Below are positions 35,035 through 42,229 of a stretch of 64,000 nucleotides of DNA, piece by piece. Below the pieces are notes generated by a model. The model saw nothing but the letters and a program-made list of their open reading frames with translations. It was not told where the DNA came from and made no database searches. Numbering within the stretch: the first letter of the stretch is position 1; every line of letters starts with the position of its first letter. The translations under genes were made by a program, and so were the position numbers. This DNA comes from Sphaerochaeta halotolerans (GTDB taxonomy: Bacteria; Spirochaetota; Spirochaetia; Sphaerochaetales; Sphaerochaetaceae). Location: NCBI RefSeq assembly GCF_003429665.1, contig NZ_QUWK01000011.1, forward strand, positions 36,246 to 100,245. The letters are read 5' to 3'.

Positions 35035-36801
35035 ATGAGGATGTCTAAACTCTTTTCCAAAACCCTGAGGGAAGCCCCAAACGGAGCTGACAGCAAGGGG
35101 TATGAATATCTGCTTCGAGCAGGCTTTATCCGCCAGTTGGGAGCTGGCATCTTCACCTTGCTCCCCTTTGGGGTCAGTGTGACCAAGAAGATAGAACAGG
35201 TCATTCGCGAAGAAATGAATGCAATCGGAGGGCAGGAGATTCTGATGCCTCTGGTCAATCCAGCGGATATCTGGAAGGAAACCGGTCGATTCTACAGTAT
35301 TGACCGTGAGATGAGTCGGTTCAAGGACCGCGCGGGACGCGACATGGTCCTTGCCATGACCCATGAAGAAGCTGTGACCGACCTCGCCCGTGGTGAAATC
35401 GACAGCTACAAGCGTCTTCCCTTGCTTGTCTATCAGATTCAGACCAAGTGGAGGGATGATCCCCGTCCTCGTGCAGGGCTGATAAGGGTGAGAGAGTTTA
35501 CCATGAAGGACAGCTACTCTTTCGATATTGATCAGGAAGGGTTGGATAAACAATATGCTGAACACTATAAAGCCTACTTCAGGATTTTCAGCCGCTGTGG
35601 CCTTCCGGTCATCGTCGTTGGGGCAGACAGTGGCATGATGGGTGGCAAGATCAGTCATGAATACATGTACCTCTCCCCCATAGGGGAAGACACCATCATT
35701 ACCTGCCCAGCATGTAAGTATACCGCAAACCGACAAGTAGCTACGTTCAAGAAAGCATATTACACTGAAGAATTGAAGGAAACTGAGAAAGTCCTTACCC
35801 CCGATTGCAAGACTATCGAAGAACTTGCTGCATTCCTTAAGATTGAAAAACGCCAAACTGCCAAGGCCGTATTCCTGATGGGTACGTTCATCAATGACAC
35901 CAACGGGGAGGAAGAGGAAAAACTCATCGTTGGCATCATCAGAGGTGACCTCGAAGTAGAAGAGAACAAACTCCAGAATACAGTCAAGGCTAACTCCCTA
36001 AGGCCTGCCCACCCGGAAGAAATTACTGCAAAAAACATGATACCTGGCTATGGTTCAGCTATTGGCTGCACAGATGATGTACTCGTTGTAGTTGATGACT
36101 CAGTGGCAAAAAGCAACAATCTGGTCGCTGGTGCAAATGAGGAAGGCTATCACCTGCTGAATACCAACTTTGGCAGGGATTATCAAGGAGAAGTTGCGGA
36201 TATTGCAAGTGCGAGCGACGGCTATGCCTGCCCTGAGTGTGGGAAGCCTTTGGTTGCTTCAAAGGGAGTGGAAGTGGGTAACATCTTCCAGCTGAACACT
36301 CGTTACAGTGAGAGCATGAACTGTACCTATCAGGATGAAAACGGTGTTCGTCGGCCTGTGATCATGGGATCCTATGGTATTGGAGTTGGACGCCTGCTTG
36401 CCTGTCTAGCAGAGAACTACAGTGATGAGAAGGGACTCAGTCTACCTATCAGTGTTGCTCCGATGCAGGTACATCTGGTAAGCTTGGTGAAGGACGTACA
36501 AGTCGCAGAAACCATTTACACCGCGCTCACCCAAGCTGGTGTTGAGGTGCTCTACGACGACCGCAAGGAGTCAGCCGGTGTCAAGTTTGCTGATGCAGAT
36601 CTTATTGGTCTTCCAATCCGCATTACCTTGGGTAACCGTTCCCTGAAGGAAGGAAAAGTAGAGGTGAAGCTCAGAAGCAATCTTGAAGAGTCTTTCTCCT
36701 TTGGTGTAGATACTGTGGTGGAGGAAACCCTCAGTCTGATTACGAAACTCAGGAATGATTTAGCATCTCAGATTGTAGAAAATGAGTGGCAGAACAACTA
36801 A
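35035..36801 (+). CDS. proS: Prolyl-tRNA synthetase, bacterial type with editing domain
   Basis: About 588 residues, class II. The N-terminus has GFIRQLGAGIFTLLPFG and the catalytic region TKWRDDPRPRAGLIRVREF (motif 2). A YbaK-like editing insertion lies around residues 230-400, and motif 3 is GSYGIGVGRLLACLAE. The C-terminal anticodon domain contains LYDDRKESAGVKFADADLIG. ATG 35035 sits 10 bp after CTAAGGAG. Confidence 0.97.
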   Translation: MRMSKLFSKTLREAPNGADSKGYEYLLRAGFIRQLGAGIFTLLPFGVSVTKKIEQVIREEMNAIGGQEILMPLVNPADIWKETGRFYSIDREMSRFKDRAGRDMVLAMTHEEAVTDLARGEIDSYKRLPLLVYQIQTKWRDDPRPRAGLIRVREFTMKDSYSFDIDQEGLDKQYAEHYKAYFRIFSRCGLPVIVVGADSGMMGGKISHEYMYLSPIGEDTIITCPACKYTANRQVATFKKAYYTEELKETEKVLTPDCKTIEELAAFLKIEKRQTAKAVFLMGTFINDTNGEEEEKLIVGIIRGDLEVEENKLQNTVKANSLRPAHPEEITAKNMIPGYGSAIGCTDDVLVVVDDSVAKSNNLVAGANEEGYHLLNTNFGRDYQGEVADIASASDGYACPECGKPLVASKGVEVGNIFQLNTRYSESMNCTYQDENGVRRPVIMGSYGIGVGRLLACLAENYSDEKGLSLPISVAPMQVHLVSLVKDVQVAETIYTALTQAGVEVLYDDRKESAGVKFADADLIGLPIRITLGNRSLKEGKVEVKLRSNLEESFSFGVDTVVEETLSLITKLRNDLASQIVENEWQNN

Positions 36802-36823
36802 AATTTGAACCAAGACACAACTA

Positions 36824-36859
36824 CAATCCCCTATTCAATATGAATTGATTAGGGGATTG
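36824..36859. terminator. Likely bidirectional terminator between proS and the ankyrin gene
   Basis: CAATCCCCTA (36824-36833) and TAGGGGATTG (36850-36859) form a perfect 10-bp stem between convergent genes. Flanking T/A tracts are short, so strength is uncertain. Confidence 0.6.
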
Positions 36860-36881
36860 TTGTATTCCGAGGCTCCAGATG

Positions 36882-37394
36882 TTAGTTGGCGCCCATCCTT
36901 TTCAACTGATTGACTATGTACGTTCGCTTTGCTGCCTTTGCATATTCAAGTACAGAGTGCCCCTGGTAGTCACGGGCATTGATATCAGCACCAGCTTTCA
37001 GCAAGGCGGTTACCACACGCGTTTCAGGATTGCTGTTCACTGCCATGATCAAGGCAGTCTCCCCAAGATAGTTTCGTGCATTCAGATCTGCACCGGCTTT
37101 CAGCAATTCTTCGATGATTTTTGGACTGGTACTCTTGTTGGCTGCGAGATGAAGCGCATTGGATCGATACTTGGGTTCAGCCTCCTGAATATCCGCACCT
37201 GCCTCCAACAACGCCTTCAGTACATTCACGGATGGGTTGTACTGGGCAGCCAGCATGATGGGAGTAAGCCCCCACTCATTCTGAGCATGGATGTCTGCAC
37301 CCTGCTCAAGAAGACTTTTCACTTCCTTCACTTTGGTAGCGGAAACAGATGCCGCCAGCAATTTCTTGTTGAGAGTCTCTTCTCGTTTTGACAT
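36882..37394 (-). CDS. Ankyrin-repeat protein
   Basis: A 170-residue protein with four ankyrin repeats of about 33 residues. Consensus pieces are VKSLLEQGADIHAQNEWGLT, LKALLEAGADI, IEELLKAGADLNARNYLGET and VTALLKAGADINARDYQGHS. No signal peptide or other domain is present, so it is a cytoplasmic protein-binding scaffold of unknown partner. A good TAAGGAG site precedes the start. A structured element (37504-37638) lies in its upstream region. Confidence 0.88.
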   Translation of the reverse strand: MSKREETLNKKLLAASVSATKVKEVKSLLEQGADIHAQNEWGLTPIMLAAQYNPSVNVLKALLEAGADIQEAEPKYRSNALHLAANKSTSPKIIEELLKAGADLNARNYLGETALIMAVNSNPETRVVTALLKAGADINARDYQGHSVLEYAKAAKRTYIVNQLKRMGAN

Positions 37395-37503
37395 ATGCAG
37401 AATATCTCCTTACTCAATATTTGAAGTATACTTACGTAGCCAGTATTCCAATTTTTCCTCAAATTGTACAGTCTTTGACCCTGTTTTCATTCCCCAACGG
37501 AGC

Positions 37504-37638
37504 GAGAGGAAAGGAATCAGCATGATGGTTCCTCTCTGGAGCGAGTGCCGGGAAAGCAAGGTGAGATACCCCGTCCCTTGGGGCGGAAAAGGAGACAACG
37601 CCTCCTGAGTCCAGGGCTTGCCCTGGGGTATTGATACC
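37504..37638. other. Cluster of five hairpins: candidate structured RNA or dispersed repeat
   Basis: The gap between the divergent ankyrin and add genes holds five consecutive inverted repeats. They are GAGAGGAA/TTCCTCTC (37504-37536), CCGTCC-CTTG-GGGCGG (37571-37586), AGGAG/CTCCT (37590-37606), CCAGGG-CTTG-CCCTGG (37611-37626) and GGTA-TTGA-TACC (37627-37638). Two share a CTTG loop closed by strong stems, a stable tetraloop in RNA if read on the plus strand. A possible minus-strand promoter (TTGAAT-17-TATCAA) just outside would instead make it a long leader of the ankyrin gene. Small minus-strand reading frames here (62-66 codons) look spurious. Confidence 0.45.
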
Positions 37639-37675
37639 TTTCATTGCTCTATCATTCAATTGCCCTCTTTTGGAT

Positions 37676-37705
37676 TTGCTTCACAGCACATAAATGCAGT
37701 ATGAT
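37676..37705 (+). promoter_or_regulatory. add promoter, leaderless type
   Basis: TTGCTT (37676-37681), an 18-bp spacer and TATGAT (37700-37705). ATG 37712 begins 6 bp later, with only AAAACC between, so the mRNA probably starts at the start codon. Confidence 0.65.
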
Positions 37706-37711
37706 AAAACC

Positions 37712-38797
37712 ATGGTAACCAAGGAAATCATTAAACAAATCCCAAAAGTAGAACTCCATGACCACCTCGATGGAGGCTTGAGAATTCAGACCATTCTTGA
37801 ACTAGCTAACACACAGGGCATTACACTTCCCAGCAAGGATCCTGAGACACTCCACCAGTGGTTTGTCAGGGGAGGCAAGCAGAAAAACCTTTCTCTCTAC
37901 TTGGAGTCATTTGCCTTGACCACTAAGCTCATGCAGAATAGAGCAGCATTGGAACGTGTAGCATTCGAAGCCGTAGAGGATCTTGCTTCTGAACATGTAT
38001 GTTATGCGGAAATACGGTTTGCACCCATTCTCCATGTACATGGAGGACTAACCTTGGAAGAAGCTGTACAAGCTGTCCTTGACGGCTTGCAACGGGGAAC
38101 ACGCAAAACAGGGATGCCCACTGGCTTGATCCTCTGTGCCATGCGCAACCAATCCCCCAGTGTCAGCAAAAGCATTGCAGAACTTGCCGTTGCCTTTGCC
38201 GACCGGGGCGTCGTTGGGTTCGACCTTGCCGGCGATGAAATTGGCTACCCTGCGAAGAAACACCTTGAGGCATTCCAGTTCATTAGGAGCAAAAATTTCA
38301 ATATCACTATCCATGCAGGTGAGGCATTCGGGGTCGAATCAATCTGGCAGGCTGTGCAACTGTGCGGAGCCCATCGAATCGGACATGGGGTCCGCTTGGT
38401 GGAAGATATGGGAATCGAAGGGACTAGAATCGAGAGTATGGGTTCTCTTGCTGCCTTTATCCTTGACCGGAGAATTCCCATGGAAATGTGTCTAACCAGC
38501 AATGTAGGGACAGGGGCAGTGAAAGATTATGACAGCCACCCCTTCCCTATCCTGTTCAGAAATAAATTCAGGGTATTCCTCTGCAGTGACAATCGATTGA
38601 TGAGTGATACCACTATTACGAAGGAGATGGAGATAGCAGTCCAGTACTACAATCTGAACACCCGTGATCTTGAGAAGATTACAATCAATGCAATGAAATC
38701 AGCTTTCATCCATCATGACCAAAAACTCTCAATCATCTACGATGTAATCAAGAAACAGTATGCCGAGATTCGTCAGCGGTATGACCTCCAAGACTAA
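37712..38797 (+). CDS. add: Adenosine deaminase
   Basis: About 361 residues. Metal and catalytic motifs are complete: PKVELHDHLDGGL near residue 12, TIHAGEAFGVESI near residue 205, AHRIGHGVRL near residue 223, and LTSNVGTGAV plus CSDNRLMSDTTI with the C-terminal aspartate. It converts adenosine to inosine in purine salvage. An ATG at 37694 is in frame but lies upstream of the -10 box, so 37712 is preferred. The 3' end overlaps the rhomboid gene by 4 bp, tail to tail. Confidence 0.93.
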   Translation: MVTKEIIKQIPKVELHDHLDGGLRIQTILELANTQGITLPSKDPETLHQWFVRGGKQKNLSLYLESFALTTKLMQNRAALERVAFEAVEDLASEHVCYAEIRFAPILHVHGGLTLEEAVQAVLDGLQRGTRKTGMPTGLILCAMRNQSPSVSKSIAELAVAFADRGVVGFDLAGDEIGYPAKKHLEAFQFIRSKNFNITIHAGEAFGVESIWQAVQLCGAHRIGHGVRLVEDMGIEGTRIESMGSLAAFILDRRIPMEMCLTSNVGTGAVKDYDSHPFPILFRNKFRVFLCSDNRLMSDTTITKEMEIAVQYYNLNTRDLEKITINAMKSAFIHHDQKLSIIYDVIKKQYAEIRQRYDLQD

Positions 38798-39432
38798 AGC
38801 GTCCGTCTGAATACTTCCAGAGGACTGATTCTCATCCGGATCCTGCAGTACAGATACGCGAATACCAAACCACTGAGATGCGTCAGGTGTGCCACATTTC
38901 CCCCAGCACCAAAAACTTGACTGTAGAGTTCAATGATTGCATAGAGAATGACCAGAATCGGTGCCTTGATGGGGATAAGTCCGAAGATGAAAATTACCGA
39001 GTAGGGATAAAAGACCGCAAACATCAAGAGCACCCCGTAGATAGCTCCTGAGGCTCCCACGAGAATGACGTTTGTACCAGCCAGGTAGTAACTGATGAAA
39101 CTGGCAATCCCACTGAACAAACCAGTCAAGAGATAGAAGAGGAGAAACTCCTTGCTTCCTACTCTACGTTCCACCATTGAGCCAAAAATAAAGAGACTCA
39201 GCATATTGAACAGCAGATGGCTGAATCCAGCATGCACAAACATATAGGTAAATAGTTGCCAAAGATACCCACTCAATACAAAGGAAGGAATCATTGCAAG
39301 ATAGTAGGTAAGCCTCGGATAGATCATCGATGTGACGAGATAAACCAAGACGTTGATGATGACCAACTTGAGGGTGACATTTTTATAGGTAGTATCCCGG
39401 AATCTCCGGTTCAAGATAGTGCTCTTTTTCAT
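38794..39432 (-). CDS. Rhomboid family intramembrane serine protease
   Basis: About 212 residues, six transmembrane helices. FVHAGFSHLLFNMLSLFIFG holds the HxxxN-type motif, VGASGAIYGVL the catalytic serine, and HLTHLSGLVFAYLY the catalytic histidine. The start at ATG 39432 is chosen over an upstream in-frame ATG because a TATACT box (39447-39442) lies 9 bp upstream of it. Confidence 0.9.
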   Translation of the reverse strand: MKKSTILNRRFRDTTYKNVTLKLVIINVLVYLVTSMIYPRLTYYLAMIPSFVLSGYLWQLFTYMFVHAGFSHLLFNMLSLFIFGSMVERRVGSKEFLLFYLLTGLFSGIASFISYYLAGTNVILVGASGAIYGVLLMFAVFYPYSVIFIFGLIPIKAPILVILYAIIELYSQVFGAGGNVAHLTHLSGLVFAYLYCRIRMRISPLEVFRRTL

Positions 39433-39494
39433 AAGGTATACAGTATAAAGGGAAAGAGACAACGTCAATTGAGCAAATTTTGCACACCTTTCCA

Positions 39495-39524
39495 AGAGTG
39501 TGAAAGCAATGCACACTCTTTCAC
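39495..39524. promoter_or_regulatory. Candidate upstream activating site for small RNA 1
   Basis: AGAGTGTG and CACACTCT form perfect 8-bp arms around 9 bp (39495-39519). Overlapping GTGAAAG/CTTTCAC arms extend to 39524. It ends 44 bp before the sigma-54 promoter at 39568. TGTGAAA...TTTCAC is repeated before small RNA 2. Confidence 0.5.
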
Positions 39525-39567
39525 CCTCTATACCCCTGTTTAAAGGCTCTATTGGCAGTTTTTAGCT

Positions 39568-39583
39568 TGGCACGCTTATTGCA
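39568..39583 (+). promoter_or_regulatory. Consensus sigma-54 promoter of small RNA 1
   Basis: TGGCAC-GCTTA-TTGCA, a full consensus match with GG-N10-GC spacing (39569-39570 and 39581-39582). The expected transcription start is about 39594. Confidence 0.85.
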
Positions 39584-39593
39584 TGGTTATAGA

Positions 39594-39686
39594 TAGAACA
39601 GAGCAACATTTTTTTCATACTCCTCCTTTTATACCGACAGGGTGCCAAGAGATTTTCCCCAAACCTCTTTTGGCACCCTTCTTTTT
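39594..39686 (+). ncRNA. Predicted sigma-54-dependent small RNA 1
   Basis: About 93 nt from the predicted start to the end of a terminator. No open reading frame of note is present. The 5' part (39589-39617) matches small RNA 2 at 27 of 29 positions, including AGAACAGAGCAACA followed by a T tract. Next comes single-stranded CCTCCTT (39622-39628), complementary to AAGGAGG ribosome-binding sites. The hairpin GGGTGCCAAGAG/CTCTTTTGGCACCC then ends in CTTTTT. The layout is that of a base-pairing regulatory RNA. Targets and activator are unknown. Confidence 0.75.
39640..39686 (+). terminator. Terminator hairpin of small RNA 1
   Basis: GGGTGCCAA pairs with TTGGCACCC, and GAG with CTC across a TT bulge; the loop is ATTTTCCCCAAAC-like. 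TTCTTTTT follows. Confidence 0.85.
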
Positions 39687-39695
39687 ATCCATATC

Positions 39696-39730
39696 TGTGA
39701 AATTTTGAAATAGTGTAACAATTTTTCACA
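39696..39730. promoter_or_regulatory. Candidate upstream activating site for small RNA 2
   Basis: TGTGAAA (39696-39702) and TTTCACA (39724-39730) are perfect inverted 7-mers with an AT-rich centre. They end about 80 bp before the sigma-54 promoter at 39809. The same TGTGAAA/TTTCAC elements precede small RNA 1. Confidence 0.45.
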
Positions 39731-39808
39731 CCATTGCACCATCAAACGTCAGTAGAATAGTATTCCTATGGTGATATTTAATTACTTTTTGCATTGATTA
39801 CAAATAAT

Positions 39809-39824
39809 TGGCACACTAGTTGCA
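39809..39824 (+). promoter_or_regulatory. Consensus sigma-54 promoter of small RNA 2
   Basis: TGGCAC-ACTAG-TTGCA, a full consensus match with GG-N10-GC spacing (39810-39811 and 39822-39823). The expected start is about 39835. Confidence 0.85.
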
Positions 39825-39834
39825 ATACAATAGA

Positions 39835-39936
39835 CAGAACAGAGCAACAGTTTTTTCAAACCTCCTTAAAGTGTGATTTCTTTGGTGCCAGCGGTTCTCT
39901 CTCCCCACCCCACAATACCGCTGGCACCATCTTTAT
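39835..39936 (+). ncRNA. Predicted sigma-54-dependent small RNA 2
   Basis: About 100 nt. The 5' segment copies that of small RNA 1 at the same distance from the promoter, again followed by CCTCCTT (39861-39867). The 3' hairpin has an 11-bp perfect stem, GGTGCCAGCGG (39884-39894) with CCGCTGGCACC (39918-39928). Its 23-nt pyrimidine-rich loop (CTCTCTCCCCACCCC) could be a second pairing region. The trailing ATCTTTATG is a weak T tract, so the exact end is uncertain. It looks like a diverged duplicate of small RNA 1 and ends about 40 bp before rlmE. Confidence 0.72.
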
Positions 39937-39963
39937 GCTCTTCCGGCTCTTTCAATAGTTTGT

Positions 39964-39969
39964 TATAGT
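39964..39969 (+). promoter_or_regulatory. -10 element of rlmE, leaderless type
   Basis: TATAGT lies 6 bp before ATG 39976, with TGGCTT between and no ribosome-binding site. No good -35 is visible at 17-18 bp (TTCCGG). Confidence 0.5.
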
Positions 39970-39975
39970 TGGCTT

Positions 39976-40581
39976 ATGGCAACAAGTAGAAGGGACCGTG
40001 CAGACTCCTATACAAAACGGGCACACAAGGAAGGCTATCCAGCCCGCTCCGTCTATAAGCTAGAAGAATTACAACAACACTTCACCCTGGTAAAGAGTGG
40101 GGACGCCGTCCTGGATGTCGGAGCAGCTCCAGGATCGTGGACGTTGTATACCCACAGGAATCTGATAAAAGGAAAGGGAAAGATCATAGCTGTAGATCTG
40201 AACCCCTTGAACCTGAACCCAATTCCTTCGACTGTCACCGCCTATGTAGGTGATGCCTTCTCCAAAGAAATCAGGGAAACCCTAGTAGCGCAAGGTCCTT
40301 ATGATGCCATCATCAGTGACGCAGCTCCTATGACCATGGGCAATAGAAGTGTTGATACCGCAAGGAGTGAAAACCTTGCAGAGCAGGTCATCTACCTTGC
40401 CAAAGACCATCTGAAGCCCCATGGAAACCTTGTGGTAAAAGTCTTCCAAGGAGGAGGACAGGTCGAACTCCTGCAATTGATGAGGACACTCTTTGCCAAA
40501 GTAAAACCCTACAAGCCGAAAGCCTGTAGGGATGACTCCTTTGAAATCTATCTGGTGGGATTGGACAGAAAGGAGCTCTGA
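39976..40581 (+). CDS. rlmE: 23S rRNA (uridine2552-2'-O)-methyltransferase
   Basis: A 201-residue RrmJ/FtsJ-fold enzyme. The N-terminus SYTKRAHKEGYPARSVYKL carries the first catalytic lysine. VLDVGAAPGSWTLY is the SAM motif, IISDAAPMTMGN holds the catalytic aspartate, NLVVKVFQGG the second lysine, and FEIYLVG the glutamate, completing the K-D-K-E tetrad. Confidence 0.94.
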   Translation: MATSRRDRADSYTKRAHKEGYPARSVYKLEELQQHFTLVKSGDAVLDVGAAPGSWTLYTHRNLIKGKGKIIAVDLNPLNLNPIPSTVTAYVGDAFSKEIRETLVAQGPYDAIISDAAPMTMGNRSVDTARSENLAEQVIYLAKDHLKPHGNLVVKVFQGGGQVELLQLMRTLFAKVKPYKPKACRDDSFEIYLVGLDRKEL

Positions 40582-40600
40582 TCAGCAAGACAATCCACCT

Positions 40601-40630
40601 CTGGCATTGAAAACTCCTATCTTCTATACT
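40601..40630 (+). promoter_or_regulatory. Promoter of the DUF3842 gene, leaderless type
   Basis: CTGGCA (40601-40606), an 18-bp spacer and TATACT (40625-40630). ATG 40637 begins 6 bp later, with GTGTCC between. Confidence 0.55.
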
Positions 40631-40636
40631 GTGTCC

Positions 40637-41074
40637 ATGAAACAGAACGTACAACTCGTTGTCATCGATGGACAAGGCGGAAGCTTGGGGAAAGCCCTCG
40701 TAGGGGCTATCAAGAAAACATTCAGCCAGATAGATGTATTGGGAATCGGGACCAATAGTCTGGCTGCCAGTGCCATGCTTAAAAGTGGGGCTGATGCTAT
40801 CGCAACAGGGGAGAACCCTGTCATCGTAGCGTGCAGGAATGCAGATCTCATCATTGGTCCCTTGGGCATCCTTACTTCTGACGCACTCCATGGAGAAATA
40901 ACTCCAGCAATGGCAGTCGCAATCGCCCAGAGCAAAGCTCACAAGATTTTAATACCGATCAGCAAGTGCAATGTTACAATAGTGGGAGTCCAAGAAGCTC
41001 CTCTCTCTGTAATGATTGACATTACCTTACAGGAAATCAAGCGTTTCCTTGACAGTGCTATGGCTAGTCGGTAA
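40637..41074 (+). CDS. DUF3842 family protein
   Basis: About 145 residues with a Rossmann-like opening (VQLVVIDGQGGSLGKALVGA) and a central ADLIIGPLGI strand-loop. It matches DUF3842, a small family of unknown function. An in-frame extension upstream overlaps rlmE and lies before the promoter, so ATG 40637 is used. Confidence 0.8.
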   Translation: MKQNVQLVVIDGQGGSLGKALVGAIKKTFSQIDVLGIGTNSLAASAMLKSGADAIATGENPVIVACRNADLIIGPLGILTSDALHGEITPAMAVAIAQSKAHKILIPISKCNVTIVGVQEAPLSVMIDITLQEIKRFLDSAMASR

Positions 41075-41173
41075 CATACTTCATAACATGCCTCATGAAG
41101 GGGCATATTCCTGATTCATTACCTGGTTATACAAGAGAGCCATGAAGGCAAAGAAGGATACTACTTTTTTTGC

Positions 41174-42229
41174 TTGCATGGCCCTCTTTTTTTGGAGAAT
41201 GCTTTGGAACGATATACACAACCACTGTCAGACGACCACACCCTGGAAGTCTATAATCATGATCAACTCATTTTCTCAGAAAATGGACATTGGCTCACCC
41301 CGCTCTTTGCTTTCGAGCGATTTCTTGAAACCTACACAGGGGAGAAGGATTGCCTCAGTGCACATGATACAGCTGCAGGAAAAGCTGCTGCCTTGTTGAT
41401 GGCACGCTTTGGGGTGAAACGTGCCCATATCAATCTGATCAGCGAACTTGCCATCGAATATTATCGGCAACATGGAATTATGTTTTCTTATGAAAAACGC
41501 ATCGGACGACTGCAATGCAAGACCGAGGAGTTGCTCAGTGAGATGGACGACCAAGAGCAGATGTATCGACTGCTTCGAAAACGTGCCAAGCTGGTACGAG
41601 GAGTGTCTGTGCATGTGGAACATCTTTCGTTCTCATACCCTGACCATCCTCCCATCCTGGATGATCTCTCCTTTCATCTCGAGGAGGGAGAACGACTGCT
41701 CATCCAAGGCGACAATGGAATGGGAAAGACCACATTGCTTGCACTCTTGATGGGAAAACTCAAGCCTACCACCGGAACGATTCTCATTGGGGAAGAAGAA
41801 GTTAGCCATCTGGAAAAGAGAACCATCGGCTACATCAAGCAACAGCAACAGGAACAACAGTTCCCGGTTTCTGCCCGTGAAGTTGTGGCAATGGCATGTG
41901 ATTCCAGCCTCTCAAGGGAAGAGCAGCAGTGGGAGATCGACACCGCCCTCAGAAGGACCAAGATAGAGCATCTTGCGGAGAGAAACTTCTTCACCCTTAG
42001 CGGAGGGGAGAGACAAAAAGTCTCCCTTTCGAGAACGCTTTGCCAGAAAGCAAAGCTACTCCTCCTTGATGAGCCTACCTCCTTTCTGGATGCAAAGAGT
42101 CGTACTACCCTAGTGGAAGTGCTACAGAGTCTGACCATAGGAGAGATGCCAACCATTATCATTGTCACCCATGACAAGGCTCTGGAAAAAGATTTGGGGT
42201 GGCCAACACTGCTTCTGGGGGGCATATGA
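41174..42229 (+). CDS. Metal-type ABC transporter ATPase fused to an N-terminal DUF1893-like domain
   Basis: About 350 residues in two parts. Residues 1-120 resemble DUF1893 (GEKDCLSAHDTAAGKAAALL, then FGVKRAHINLISELAIEYY and GIMFSYEKRI). The rest is an ABC ATPase: Walker A GDNGMGKTT near residue 180, signature LSGGERQKVSLS near 276, Walker B LLLLDEPTSF, H-loop IVTHD. The start is unclear: TTG 41174 and TTG 41192 are both in frame. ATG 41142 opens another frame that would join at a run of seven T (41184-41190). The permease and binding protein follow with 4-bp overlaps. Confidence 0.82.
   Translation: MHGPLFLENALERYTQPLSDDHTLEVYNHDQLIFSENGHWLTPLFAFERFLETYTGEKDCLSAHDTAAGKAAALLMARFGVKRAHINLISELAIEYYRQHGIMFSYEKRIGRLQCKTEELLSEMDDQEQMYRLLRKRAKLVRGVSVHVEHLSFSYPDHPPILDDLSFHLEEGERLLIQGDNGMGKTTLLALLMGKLKPTTGTILIGEEEVSHLEKRTIGYIKQQQQEQQFPVSAREVVAMACDSSLSREEQQWEIDTALRRTKIEHLAERNFFTLSGGERQKVSLSRTLCQKAKLLLLDEPTSFLDAKSRTTLVEVLQSLTIGEMPTIIIVTHDKALEKDLGWPTLLLGGI

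Noticed and set aside
34914..35258. Upstream extension of the class II aldolase frame
   Set aside because: It overlaps the proS promoter and coding start antisense and does not resemble the aldolase family N-terminus.
37410..37659. Two small minus-strand frames (62 and 66 codons) in the hairpin element
   Set aside because: They follow the inverted repeats, have poor start sites and no protein-like pattern; structured nucleic acid explains the sequence better.
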